From the NCBI GenBank assembly GCA_036365455.1, contig JAWQUS010000020.1, forward strand, positions 717,001 through 781,000: a stretch of 64,000 nucleotides of DNA, in the 5' to 3' direction. The position numbers and the translations under genes are program-made. This document shows, piece after piece, positions 10,781 to 21,005 of this stretch; position 1 is the first letter of the stretch; each line of letters opens with the position of its first letter. The notes below the pieces were generated by a model, which saw nothing but the letters and a program-made list of their open reading frames with translations, searched no databases and had not been told where the DNA came from. Source of the DNA: Macrosoma leucophasiata. Its lineage: Eukaryota; Arthropoda; Insecta; Lepidoptera; Hedylidae.

Positions 10781-10800
10781 GAGTTACAGTGTAGGAAAGG

Positions 10801-11011
10801 CGTAGGCACCACCACATTACCTCATCTGTCTGCACCTAAATTGTAGTGTGCACTATCATGTTCCAGTTAGATGGTAATGTATGACCCCGTTATAACTGTC
10901 ACAGAGACATAATAGCTAAGGTCTCTGAGGTGGCAACTCATCAGCATTTGGACCTCTACTTTTTGTGGAGGTCTCTATAGGCTGCAGCCACCTATGTTAC
11001 ATAAAAAAAAA
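10801..11011 (+). repeat. family A, 5'-truncated, tandem to the previous copy
   Basis: Starts at GTAGGCACCACC and ends CATAAAAAAAAA. The AATAACTGTCACAGAGACATAATA variant marks it as a different subfamily from the copy just upstream. Confidence 0.7.
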
Positions 11012-11297
11012 GTATTAAAAAAACGGACTAAGTGTGAGCGGGACTCGCAGAATAAAGTATTTGTATACTTTTTGGTCCCATGTTACTTGTTACGGTACGA
11101 TAAAAAAGGACTGCACATGGTTTTAAGAAAATGTTTATTTTTATAGACTTTCCTTTCATGTGGTAACATCACACTTTAGATCAAACAATGATAAATTTTA
11201 AAAAATGAGCACAACGTTTCTGGTGTTAGAAGGAATTGTAAATTTTATTTATAAAAACTGTTGTATGTGATACCAAAAAAATAATTTAAATTCTCAC

Positions 11298-11314
11298 AAC
11301 AAGTCCTCTAAAAT
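11298..11314. repeat. target site duplication, left copy
   Basis: AACAAGTCCTCTAAAAT occurs here and again at 11705-11721, exactly bracketing the family E insertion. Confidence 0.7.
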
Positions 11315-11704
11315 ATATTTTAAAGAAAAATGGAAAGAAAAATTTGTCTTCAGGCGAGACTCGAACTCGCGGCCACTGGGAATCTAGTCCAGCCGCTCTT
11401 CCAACTGAGCTACTGAAGTCCTGTGTCCTACTTTACGATATTCAATAAACTGCAAAGTTCATTATATCGGTTGCCTAACTAGCATAGTCTGGCAATAGAT
11501 GGCGCTACTGCTACCATAAAGCAATGCAATAAATGTGAAGGAAAGATTTGACAAATCGGGCAGGACTTCAGTAGCTCAGTTGGAAGAGCGGCTGGACTAG
11601 ATTCCCAGTGGCCGCCAGTTCGAGTCTCGCCTGAAGTCAAATTTTTCTTTCCATTTTTCTTTAAAATATATTTCACAAGCATGTGTTAATGCGAAATAAT
11701 ATAA
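11315..11704 (+). mobile_element. family E tRNA-headed element with inverted 5' duplication
   Basis: The right part (11562-11704) is a tRNA-like head (AGTAGCTCAGTTGGAAGAGC as D arm/A box, then GTTCGAGTCTCGCC as T arm/B box, acceptor strands ACTTCAG and CTGAAGT), then TTTCTTTCCATTTTTC and the tail ending in AATAATATAAA. The left part (11315-11422) is an inverted copy of the same head and linker. A 139-base spacer separates them, and a homologous spacer follows the tRNA-like sequence at 17717. The 17-bp flanking repeats point to insertion by retrotransposition. The tRNA-like anticodon loop looks too long to be functional. Confidence 0.7.
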
Positions 11705-11721
11705 AACAAGTCCTCTAAAAT

Positions 11722-12195
11722 CTGTTTATTTTTTTACGTCACACGGGCGTGTTTTCATAGCATAGCTCAAATTAGTAGTTAATTCCTTATATTCTACAGT
11801 ATTTAATATCGTCGATTATTGCATGCTCTCTCGCAGTCGGATGTCCATAGAAATAACCATCGGAATAGGCTTGGAATTCGGTGTCGCGAATACAGCTTCA
11901 ACCTGAATAAGGCTTTGTGAAAAATATTCACATATCAGTTCCGTGGATTTCAACAGTGTGTCCGGGTTTAAAGTCACCGGTGATTAAAAGTGAGCCCCCG
12001 GGATGCGCGGGCGGGTGTAATGAAAAGTTCAAAGTGCGGTATTTTGTGGTCATCATTTAACTCATTGAAGTTCCCATTCGTTTTGTGACGAATGGTTTTC
12101 GGTATGTTTTACATTGGGAGTGTCTTCCGGTACTACGGTACCTATTGAAGTTAAAATTTCTCAAGCGATATCTGTATTTGATTGCGAAACGTGCA
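11722..12195. other. no gene seen
   Basis: Moderately AT-rich, without recognised repeats or convincing open frames. Position 12000 onward has a short GC-richer patch. Confidence 0.35.
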
Positions 12196-12545
12196 TGACC
12201 CCGCGGCTGGTGTAGATCGTAAGCAATCTACTCGGTTAAGCAATACGGGTCGGGTATGTGATGGGTGACTGCTAGTGGCAAATAAAATTGCGCTTTTCCG
12301 TGCTTCCGAGGCCACGTTAAGCCGTCGGTCTCGGTTGCTATCGATAGAAGCAGTAGTTTAACCTTGTGGGAGGCTTTATGGGCGGTTTGAAAACATCCGG
12401 CAGCGGGTTGGCCACTAACCCTGTATCTCCACCAACCTGCATTGGAGCAGTGTGATGGAGTAAGCTCCAGGCTTCCCCCGTAAAAGGGGAGAGACTCGTG
12501 CCCAGCAGTGGAACGTATAATGAGTTGCCATTATTATTATTAATA
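12196..12545 (-). repeat. family D, near full length
   Basis: Begins CCCCGCGGCTGGTGTAGATC and ends with the TTGCCATTATTATTATT run on the plus strand. All landmark blocks of the family are present in order. Confidence 0.75.
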
Positions 12546-12684
12546 TTTATTATCTGCGTTGAATTATTGAAATGGCGATCATCTGCTTGTTGCAAGTTTG
12601 ATTTTGTATCAGCTGGTATTATTTACTCAACAAGGATGCAGTTTAATGGACACTAGGTAATCAAACCAAACAACTTTTAATATT

Positions 12685-12903
12685 TCTTTTTTATGTCATG
12701 AAGTTGCAAATAAGCATACAGTTAACACTGACGGTAAGTAGGTAATACTGTAGCCTGTAAACATCTACATGAAACTAGAGATTTCAATGTAGATGTGTTG
12801 CCACTCCTGAGGCCTACGGTGATTTGCCTCTGTGCGGGATATTACAGCGCCGTACATTGGTAATGTATTGCAGAATGGAACACAATAGAGCTGAACACTC
12901 CAG
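12685..12903 (-). repeat. family A, diverged, 5'-truncated
   Basis: From TTTTTTATGTCATGAAGTTGC to the AATAGAGCTGAACAC block. The last 70 bases of a full copy are missing. Confidence 0.65.
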
Positions 12904-12919
12904 AATAATTTATTATTTA

Positions 12920-13025
12920 TCAGTCTACCCGTGACCACAGTAGCTGGAAAGCGACCGAAACGTCGGGTATAAGAATAAGTTTGGGAGTGTTGTATACGCG
13001 AGAAAATCTGCAAATTTAATTTCTA
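12920..13025 (+). repeat. family I fragment (GACCGAAACGTCGGG block)
   Basis: GCTGGAAAGCGACCGAAACG, then TTTGGGAGTGTTGTATACGC, matches the half-element at 32447-32624 and the fragment at 8735. It resembles repeats near Penelope-like or other retroelements, but no coding part is seen. Confidence 0.45.
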
Positions 13026-14830
13026 CAATTTATTATTTCCTTGCTGAAATTGCTGCCGTGTGTAGCCGAGGCGGTTAGCTTGTTCATGATACTTAGCTTG
13101 TACAAACATGCGTGATACTTTATTCCAATATGTGTGATACTTCAAACAAATCCACAAATTATAGGTACACAAACGGACATTCGACAAGAATTAATAGTAG
13201 GTAATCATACATTAATGACCCATACATTAATTAAGACGACAGATGCATAGAAAGCATTCGTTGATTTATTGTAAAAGGCTTTTATCAGTAACGGTTGTAT
13301 TGTTAGACATGAATTAATTTTGGTTTGGAATCCTGCATGTCTAGCCAGGTTTTATTGATTTTTGGACGTCTATTAATCGGGTTTTACTTATTTCTGGTCT
13401 TATGTGGGTTGCAGTGTTTATTATTAATTAGTGGATTTAAATAAACATGTATTTTCAAACTTGTTAACCCCGCCCCGAATTCGTGATTTTAAATAATTGC
13501 AAGTTGTTTAAAAATAACATGAAAACACGATTATCCAGAGTCGATTATTAATTTATTCATCGACATCCAATTGAATTCTTCGTGCCATAGAACCGGGTTT
13601 CATTTTGGACTTTATTTAAAAAGCCTGATATTTATTTCACAAAATCCTGTGAAAACGGTAGTACGAGTATAATATTTCGTTTCAGATAAATAAAGTATTC
13701 ATAATTCTAAACTATGTAGGTACAGTTAATAACTTTCCGTATAATATATAATGTATATTTGTATATCAATAAAAAAATCTACAGATAAATGTCATCAATT
13801 ATTTAAATTTCTTCATAGAAATACAGAAAAGATTAGGCGGACGAGCTTGGATCTATTCACATTGAATACTGTGGCACAGTACTAAACTAACTTAAAAAGA
13901 ACGATTCTTAGAAAAGAAAATTGTAACCCACAAGAAAATTCTGGAAGCTGCCATCCAAACAAAAGCTTTTGATAGGCCATTGGGTGATGCGATGGTACCT
14001 TCGTACTTAATTACCGCCACTTGTCCTACAAGCGCTGGTCAGGCGAGCACAGCTTGGATCTGAATACTGAAAAGAAAGATTCAAAGAAAATTCGAGTCCT
14101 CTAGTGGCTGACCTTGAGTAAACGCAGGTACCTAGATGTTACCTATGATGCTGAAATTGCGAAGGCAGTATCACATTATCCAGTGGTCAGTCGAAAGTTT
14201 TTGTTTATAAAGGAGGCTGGATCCAGAATATTGATATATGTATCTTCAGGCCATGTCCCTTATGGGGTAGGTAAAGAGTGTAAAGCGCCTAAAATCCCGG
14301 TCCTAACACACCTCCCGTGCTTCTTCTACATTAATCATTTTCTTCTGATACATGCACGCTGATTCCTAAGAATTTTGACTCCACCCTCAATTTTGATATA
14401 GGATGCTTGAATTGCTTTTTCAAGGAATCTTTCTTCTTGAGCTAATACAGTGTGTTTCCAAGCTGGTGCTTAAACCAGCTTCGTGACCTTCCAAGTATGT
14501 CAACTGATATACCTATGAGGCGATATATCATGGCGGTCGTTAGCGACAGACATTTGCTTATCAAGTTACTCGGATGTTCCACTTTGCTCCTGACTTTAGG
14601 GGAGCAGTTGCGTGTTGTTGTGTTGTGTTGTGAATGTACAAGAATTTGAAAATAATTTGTTTCTACCGATCCAGTCATGCAGAAAAAAACCAAATGGTAT
14701 AATAATGAAATAGACCGAAAATTATCATATATAGATCACGGTTTCCCAACATAAAGGTTGGTTGTTTATTGAGGTCTGCCGGACTATATATAATAGCTCT
14801 TTACTTTACGTGAAATGTAAGCTTGTTTGC
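13026..14830. other. no gene seen
   Basis: About 1.8 kb, AT-rich in the first half. At 14235-14290 there is a GGCCATGTCCC...GGGGTAGGTAAAGAG block shared with 52285 and 21525 (SINE tail type). A GTTGTTGTGTTGTGTTGTG run lies at 14610-14630. No supported frame or splice-paired exon. Confidence 0.35.
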
Positions 14831-14837
14831 AACATGC

Positions 14838-14965
14838 ATGTCCGGTTAGCCGAGGATCAGACCTCGCAGGGGTCTCCATTAGGCAGTTGCGCTGAAGTTA
14901 TTTAGCCTAAGAGCGCTCTTCGCTCGTCATTTACCCGGTGAAGAAGACTAGTCGCGAGACGAGCC
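14838..14965 (-). repeat. family H retroelement fragment
   Basis: GGCAGTTGCGCTGAAG, GAGCGCTCTTCGCTC and the paired CGCGAGACGAGCC block appear in reverse at 24205-24345, and weakly at 47823. Probably the end of a retroelement. Confidence 0.45.
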
Positions 14966-15234
14966 GAGTACGTAAGTCAATACAAAAAATATACATAAGC
15001 TTCGCCTTGATCGAGCCTACTTTAAACTCTTCGACAACTTTATATGACGTGAATTGATTTATCATTTTCAATTATCGTTGACATTATACTTAACACGAGT
15101 TTCGGAGGTTAGCCTTCGCGGTGAACGATTAATGCGCCAGATAGGATTATGTTCTCATTGTCACCAGGTCTCAATGAGGATAACATATCTTATAGGATCT
15201 ACTTTTTAATTGGCTTGGCTTTGATAAACATTCG

Positions 15235-15485
15235 CTTCCAGCAGGCATCCAGGCAGGCAGGCGCGCGGTCCACTTGGAAACAGCGAGTTGGCAATGCAAA
15301 GTCAACGCAAGACAAGCTAGTGTTCACCGAGTGGTCCACTCCTCGTCCGCGCGTGGACCGCGCTCCGCCCGCGCTTCAACGGCTTGCTGTCGAGGCGATA
15401 CGCAGCGGAGTTGATGTAAAGAGCGCAGGCGCAGACCGCTCGAGGCGGTCGGGCGCTGGTCGGATGCCGGGTGGCTATAGTGAGC
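15235..15485. other. GC-rich island of unknown function
   Basis: About 250 bases with much higher GC than the surroundings and many CpG. A plus-strand frame crosses it, but the composition (Arg/Ala-rich, antisense also open in part) does not look like selected protein. It could be a noncoding first exon, or a fragment of a GC-rich transposon. Confidence 0.35.
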
Positions 15486-15547
15486 TATGATCTTTATTCT
15501 GTAATTGGGTGATCATCAATTTGAATAAAAAAATCTATCACTCTATA

Positions 15548-15625
15548 ATCCGACGCGTTGATCCAACTCAAAACCTTAGACCTGGCAGTAATGATCTACT
15601 ACCATTAAGCCACCGATGAGTTTCT
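15548..15625 (-). mobile_element. tRNA-derived SINE head, isolated
   Basis: Reads on the minus strand as CGGTGGCTTAATGGTAGTAG (A box) and GAGTTGGATCAACG (weak B box). No SINE body was recognised beyond it. Confidence 0.4.
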
Positions 15626-16034
15626 TGTAGAACATCACATTACCAGAAATATTTCCAATGCTTTATTTCGTTGCCATTTTAATCTGATGGCTCACAAATA
15701 TTGCTTTCCACAGTCAGGTCAGGGCCTAACTCATACAAAGTCATACATATTATAGCTTTAATAATAAACTCTGTTCTTATAAAGAGTAAATTAATAGCTT
15801 TAATTATTATAGCTCTCTATTATGGGCTGTAGATTAGAATGGTGTCCAAATTTAGAATTAATGCAAAATGGTGTTTGTTTGCTCGAGTTTTGGATGGCCC
15901 TTGACCGCCCACGCCACCTGTCTGAGTGGCACACTAGAAATACATCAGGGACAAGTAGGTAAACAGCCTTGTTTATTAGTTATATTTTATAAAGCTTGAG
16001 GGAGTAGACACCACCGACATCACTGTATTATTTA

Positions 16035-16250
16035 ATGACGACCCGGTTAGTCCAGCGATGTGAGATGATCGTTTGATTCGAAGGGTCGCGGGTTCGATCC
16101 CCGCACCGGGACAAATATTTGTATGACCTACAGATATTTGTTTGGGGTCTGGGTGTTTGTGTATGTGTTGTATGTGTACAACGGCATCCACAACACAGGT
16201 TTATACCTACTGTGGGGCTGTGAGTGTAAGCGTATTTTATTTATTTTATA
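16035..16250 (+). mobile_element. family B tRNA-derived SINE, full length
   Basis: The head 16037-16111 keeps TTAGTCCAGCG (A box) and GGTTCGATCC (B box, 16091-16100), with acceptor-like ACCCGG/CCGGG. The body has CCTACAGATATTTG, GTGTATGTGTTGTATGTG and GTGGGGCTGTGAGTG, ending in (TTTTA)n. No functional anticodon arm can be drawn with confidence. Confidence 0.75.
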
Positions 16251-16352
16251 TCTGCCGCCAAATTGTAGTGTTCAGCACAATCGTGTTCCTGTTAGATGTC
16301 CCCGTAATAACTATTACAGGGACATAACAACTAAGGTCTCAGGGCTGAGGGG
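16251..16352 (+). repeat. family A internal fragment
   Basis: TGCCGCCAAATTGTAGTGTT to AAGGTCTCAGGGCTGA. It is sandwiched between a family B SINE and a family D fragment with no gap. Confidence 0.6.
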
Positions 16353-16556
16353 TCAAAAAACGTCCATAATGGCCTTCGACAAGGTTTAACGACTGCTATC
16401 TATCGATAGCTTAACGTGCCCTCCGAAGCACGGAAACGCGCGTTTAAATTTTTGCTACTAGCGGTCACCCATCACACACCCGACCGCGCTCGTATCGCAC
16501 CGAGTAGATCGCTTGCGATCTACACCACCCACGGAGCCATGCGCGCTTCAAGAGAG
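16353..16556 (+). repeat. family D, 5'-truncated
   Basis: From CCATAATGGCCTTCGACAAG to CATGCGCGCTTCAA, missing the GTCCCACTGCTGGG half. Confidence 0.65.
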
Positions 16557-16746
16557 AGTATTCCACGGGGAGTAAGAATTGGTACAGCGGCACAAATCTG
16601 ATTGACTTTCTTTAAATTCGGTCTGGATTTCTGAATGTGACTTGATTTATTAGTGTTTCTCACTTAATTGGTTTCTATTGGTAAATTGACTAAGTATCGC
16701 GTATAGTATAATCGAGTAGATATAAAGAAACTTATATTTATGTAGA

Positions 16747-16769
16747 AGAAGGGAGGGGGGGGGGGGGGT
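16747..16769. repeat. poly-G tract
   Basis: A run of Gs broken once by A, followed by TTGTGTGTG. Length in the assembly is likely unreliable. Confidence 0.7.
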
Positions 16770-16938
16770 TGTGTGTGTAAGGACTGGGACATTTGGTGCT
16801 CCACACTCTGCATACATACATTATATCAATGATATAACGAAATATCACAATTGTGTATCAACCTTGAAGGGTAATAGATAGGTAAATGCATCCACGATTA
16901 GCCAGTTTTGTATTTTCCCATGTAATAGGCTGCACACC

Positions 16939-17007
16939 TATTGGCATTTACCTCTGCCTACCCCTTCGGGGTAAAATGCAGGGGCTTAACAAGTGTGAAG
17001 TAACGTA
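16939..17007 (+). repeat. family C SINE tail fragment
   Basis: GGCATTTACCTCTGCCTACC, CCCTTCGGGG and GTGAAGTAACGTA are the 3' landmarks of the family C SINE. Confidence 0.5.
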
Positions 17008-17204
17008 GTCAAAAAATAGTGAATGTGTACTTAGAATGGACATCTATAGGCTTTCGTAAAACTATATGAGTGTCCATTTTTTTGCTACATACTTGAAATT
17101 TGGCATAGAGGTCCATGTCCCAGTGAGCCGAAGTTGCCGGCAAAGTCAAGGCATGTACACCTAGGTATATAAAGGTAACTTGGTATGTTTAATTACTCTT
17201 ACGG

Positions 17205-17335
17205 TGATGTCAACAGGCTCACCACCTGTTACATGGGCCAAAACGTAACCGGCGAATCGTGGGTGCTTGCATGTATGCTTAAATGCATGCATTTACCTCT
17301 GCCTACCCCTTCATGGATTACAGGCGTGTAGTTAC
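17205..17335 (+). repeat. family C SINE, 3' half
   Basis: Starts in GATGTCAACAGGCTCACCAC and ends GATTACAGGCGTGTAGTTAC. The tRNA head is missing. Confidence 0.6.
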
Positions 17336-17584
17336 CTTAAATATTTTAAATATGATAATGTGTAATAAATCTGGTGTGAGTGCGTCGAAGGTGAACTACG
17401 TCGAGCACTTTCAGCGTGTCGAAATGACTGGTATCGATGCATTGCCCTAATTTATTGTAACATGACATTAGTATGCAGATTATATCGATTTACAACTGGC
17501 AGTTATGGCTATGGAGATCCGTAATGGCTACATAAAAGGTAGATAAACAAAAGTCTTAGAAAACTCGCAGAACTACCGTAATGT

Positions 17585-17840
17585 ATTATTTAAGAAAAAT
17601 GGAAAGAAAATTAGACTTCAGGCGGGGCTGGACTAGATCCCCAGTGGTCGCGGGTTTTGAACCCGCGACCACTGGGGATCTAGTCCAGCCGCTCTCCCAA
17701 CTGAGCTACCGAAGTCCACAACCGATTGTCAAATCATTCCTTCACATTTATTGAGTGGCAGTAGCGACATATACCTATTGCCAATAATGCTAGTTAGGCA
17801 ACCGATTAAATTAACTTTGCAGTTTATTAAATATCGTAAA
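17585..17840 (-). mobile_element. family E copy with a perfect 31-bp foldback in its head
   Basis: Minus-strand tRNA-like head (GGTAGCTCAGTTGGGAGAGC) at 17659-17717. Its T-arm side is copied in inverse at 17626-17656, giving arms 17626-17656 and 17660-17690 around TTG. The left side has the TTTCTTTCCATTTTTC linker. The right side (17717-17840) matches the spacer of the 11315 copy, showing that the spacer belongs to the element. Confidence 0.65.
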
Positions 17841-17949
17841 GAAGTCGCTTTTACCCTTATATTACCTATTGACATTGCCTGAAATATGTTATAAATATTC
17901 TGCTTTAAAGTTATCTAGAAAGTTAACTTTTAAACTAACTTATAACGAA

Positions 17950-18300
17950 TATTACACTACACTAGCTGTCCCGACGAACTTCGTATCGCCTAATAGATTA
18001 AAAGTGGAGATACTAATACGCTTTAATAAAATGGGGGTTGGTGGTACATATGTGAAAATTACTATTATTATAATACGTATTTTTAATGTTACATCTTAAT
18101 AAATAAAAATAAACAATCTGTCCCGAACATAAGACAAAAATTGAGGTGGGCCACCTCTAACATTATGGGAAAAAAAAATTTTTCAAACAATTCTCATTAG
18201 GTGTGAAACACACAAAATTTCATGATAATCGATCCAGCCGTTTCAGAGGAGTATTGTTACCAACACTGTGACATGGGAATTTATATAGGCAATAGATGTG
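17950..18300 (+). repeat. family F-like decayed element
   Basis: Opens with ACTAGCTGTCCCGACGAACT and TCGTATCGCC and later has ATGATAATCGATCCAGCCGT. The same opening occurs at 42053 and 19612. Any open frame crossing it is accidental. Confidence 0.5.
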
Positions 18301-18370
18301 TCCATAGATTAAAATTACCTACAACCTCATATAAGCCAAAACTTCTGAAACGAAAACAAAAAAGCTTACC

Positions 18371-18480
18371 TTAGCTCAGTATACGATCACCCAATGTTTA
18401 CAAGAACAATTCGCGACGCGTCGCGAACGGCGTGCGCGGGCGCACTGCGTCGACTGGCCGACACACAATCATTGATTGAG
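18371..18480 (-). other. possible minus-strand exon with strong splice donor
   Basis: A CpG-rich stretch reading on the minus strand into GAGCTAAG followed by GTAAGC, a near-consensus donor. It contains the perfect palindrome TTCGCGACGCGTCGCGAA at 18410-18427. No ATG was seen between the palindrome and the donor, so if it is an exon it would be a 5' UTR exon. The partner acceptor is unknown; the acceptor before 3986 is one option, but this is inference only. Confidence 0.3.
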
Positions 18481-18804
18481 ACAGTTAATTCCAAATTTAG
18501 AGGACATTTCTATTTTGGATATTAATGATATATCAATTTAGGAACCATTACCTACTATCAATTGAAAAAAAATATCTATACAAAAAAATACAGCTTTTTT
18601 ACAGATTTTTACAGACATGCAGTTTGCTTGCACATAGTAAATCAATTTCAATAAGGATTTCACCAATGGACCCTAAATTTTGAAGAAAAATACTGAAAAT
18701 AGATCCATACCTACCTAAAGCTTACTGGAAAACCTACATGAAGATGATAAGCAGAGAATATGTAATAACATTACGTAAGGTAGCATAGGAAATCTTTCAA
18801 ATTA

Positions 18805-19074
18805 CAAGTGGTAGAGTTTCGTTGTAGGGACTCGAGGGAGTAGGGGCGTAGGCACCACCAATGCGGGTGCCAACCTAATCTATCTGTCACCAAATAGTAG
18901 TGTTCAGAACTATCGTGTTCCGGTAAGATAATGGAGACATAACATCTGAGGTCTTAAAGGTGGCAACGCATCTGCATTTAAACCTCTGGTTTTGTGTAGA
19001 TGTCTGTAGGCTGTCATCACTTAACATCAATGTGAACTGCATGCTTATTTGGCACCGTTATTGCATTAAGAAAA
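18805..19074 (+). repeat. family A, near full length, diverged
   Basis: AAGTGGTAGAGTTTCG opens it and GGCACCGTTATTGCATTAAG closes it. There is a short internal loss near the GTAATGTA block. Confidence 0.7.
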
Positions 19075-19130
19075 CATCACGTTTGTTTAACATATTTTTT
19101 TTTAGATAAGATTAGATTTTTTAAATAATA

Positions 19131-19545
19131 GGTTGGGGAAAAAGTCTTTTCACATTATAGTATGTATGAACTTGTAATAAAATCTCTTTGGCTGTAGTAT
19201 TTGTATCTGGCTGGTTTTGGTATCATTGAAAGTTAAAATTTTAAAGAACATAATTCCAAATTCAAATTAGGCAAATGTGTGATTTTCATTTGTTTTTCGT
19301 ACTGTCAAGATGAGTGAATCTAATCTTCATCAAACATCACGAGAGGACTACCAAATCCAGTTGTCGCGGTATTCTGATGAGAAGTCCCAAAATTATTATA
19401 GCAATGGGATCATGTCCCTACCTACAAGATGGCAAAAGGTTATCGAACAAAATGGTACATACATACTTTAGTTAAATTTAAATAAACTATATTAAAAAAT
19501 GTTTTGAATTATCTTTAAAAATGCGAAGAAACTTTTTCCCCAACC
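19131..19545 (+). mobile_element. mariner deletion derivative
   Basis: Inverted ends GGTTGGGGAAAAAGT and ACTTTTTCCCCAACC bound a 415-bp element. Inside, 19310-19471 is an open frame of 53 residues from an ATG to the end of a mariner transposase, recognised by SLPTRWQKVIEQNGTYIL near the stop. The DNA-binding and catalytic regions are deleted, so it could only be moved by a transposase from elsewhere. Confidence 0.75.
19310..19471 (+). pseudogene. mariner transposase remnant
   Basis: 53 residues. The start region and the C-terminal tail are fused in frame by a large internal deletion. The family is normally about 340 residues with a D,D34D catalytic triad, and none of the acidic residues of that core can be assigned here. 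Non-functional as a transposase. Confidence 0.65.
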
Positions 19546-19611
19546 ATATACGCTCTTTTCCTACACATCTACGGCTCTAGGCTACAGTATTACACTTACC
19601 ATTCATGTGAA

Positions 19612-19880
19612 TGGCAAGCTAGCTGACTCGACATACTTCGTATTGCCTGAGAATGAAATAACGTGTCAAAGGGTTGATAGATACGGACTATTTGTGTGGA
19701 AAATTGAAAATGTGTTTTTTACTATTTCCCTTCAATTTCTTCACATTTTTTTTTTAGCTTTTAAACCTTTCCTGGACTTCCAAAAGTCATTCAAAACCAA
19801 AATTAGCCAAATCAGTTCAGCCGTTCTCGAGCTTTTTCCCCGACCCCGGTGGCTCGTGTTGCTATATACTTGTTTGCCAC
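19612..19880 (+). repeat. family F-like element
   Basis: CTAGCTGACTCGACATACTT, TCGTATTGCC and GAATGAAATAACGTGTCAAA match 42053-42125. The 3' part (AATCAGTTCAGCCGTTCTCG) is the usual decayed end. Confidence 0.55.
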
Positions 19881-20167
19881 AGTAGTAAAATAAAGCAGTT
19901 CACGTACTTATATGTGAACATATTTTGAAAAGTCCCCACTGAGTTTTGTTTTGGCAGGTTTTTTCTCAGTAATGTGGGCCTTGGAACTCTGCCAAAGAAT
20001 GTCTCATAATTTTTTATTTAGTCTTATCTTGCCGTTTGTAAAAGAGAGTATGGAACATTCTGTTGATACCTATTTTTATTATTAAGTATTTTTGAACCAT
20101 TATCTATTTTATTTTTGTTTACTTTGACATATTAATCAACGTAACAGTTGTTTAACGCTTTAACTTT

Positions 20168-20454
20168 TATTTTTTTAATGTGATGGAAGTGGCAAACTAG
20201 CATGCAGCTCACATAGATGTTAAGTGATGACTGCAGCCTACAGACACCCACACAAAGACCAAGGTCTAAATGCAGATGCGTTTCCACTCCTGAAGCCTAA
20301 GGTGTTATGTTCTGTGCCGGAAATTACAGGGCCGTACATTACCACCTGACCGGAACACAATAGGAACACTACCATTTAGCGGCAAGTATATTAGGTAATG
20401 CGGTGGTGCCTACGCCCGCGAGCTTCATCACTGGAGCTCTACCACCAGTAAAAA
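20168..20454 (-). repeat. family A, full length
   Basis: TTTTTTTAATGTGATGGAAG to CTCTACCACCAGTAAAAA. Close to the consensus of the copies at 24751 and 37354. Confidence 0.85.
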
Positions 20455-20844
20455 TGACCACCAGTAAATTTGACCTACCACAAGCAAATTATATTATTTC
20501 CAAGTGATTAAATAATTTTTTGAGTTTGAGTTTGAGATGTTATTGCTCTACTCGTATAAACCTTCAGAGGCTCTATTCTATTATGCACGTCATAATCAGG
20601 ATATGGAAAAAAATAACAGCCACAATCATAGATTTATTATCTACAATATAAAAATTCGCCACCATATTTCCGGATAATGGCTGGCGGAAATTGAACAGAA
20701 GTCGTGGAAAAGTAATAATTTCTTTTGGAAATTATTCATATCGCAGCTTTTATATTTCGTATGTTTGAGTGATAATACGCTGTTTGTTCATGTAAATCAA
20801 CGAATTAAAGTATCAGTAGAAACATTGTACATCGGGACTACGAA

Positions 20845-21005
20845 AGAGACAATCTACTAGTTTCGACTTCGTAGAGCATTATCTCTGTTGCGCACTGCTT
20901 AAGGTAAGCACTGATAGTCTTGATGAGTGCCCTATTGGTTAAAATTTGATCAAAATCGTTGACAAATGTCACTAAGGTGTGGTGCGAAAGAGATAACTCT
21001 ACAAA
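20845..21005 (+). mobile_element. foldback MITE, family G
   Basis: The left arm (TAGTTTCGACTTCGTAGAGC, ATTATCTCTGTTGCGCAC) pairs imperfectly with the right arm (GTGCGAAAGAGATAACTC, TACAAACCCGAAAC). Related copies at 6085, 35480 and 40425 share the GTAAGCACTGATAGT core. No coding capacity. Confidence 0.55.

Noticed and set aside
11340..11640. Possible tRNA genes at 11345-11420 and 11562-11637
   Set aside because: A 7-bp acceptor stem and D/T arms can be drawn, but the anticodon loop looks about nine bases long and the sequence recurs in decayed, inverted repeats. Treated as tRNA-like heads of family E.
15149..15490. 113-codon frame over the GC-rich island
   Set aside because: The open frame is explained by high GC lowering stop frequency. 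Arg/Ala composition, no domain, and the N-terminal third is ordinary AT-rich sequence.
16037..16111. Possible tRNA gene with A and B boxes
   Set aside because: Followed by a SINE body and found in five diverged copies, so it is a SINE head rather than a functional tRNA.
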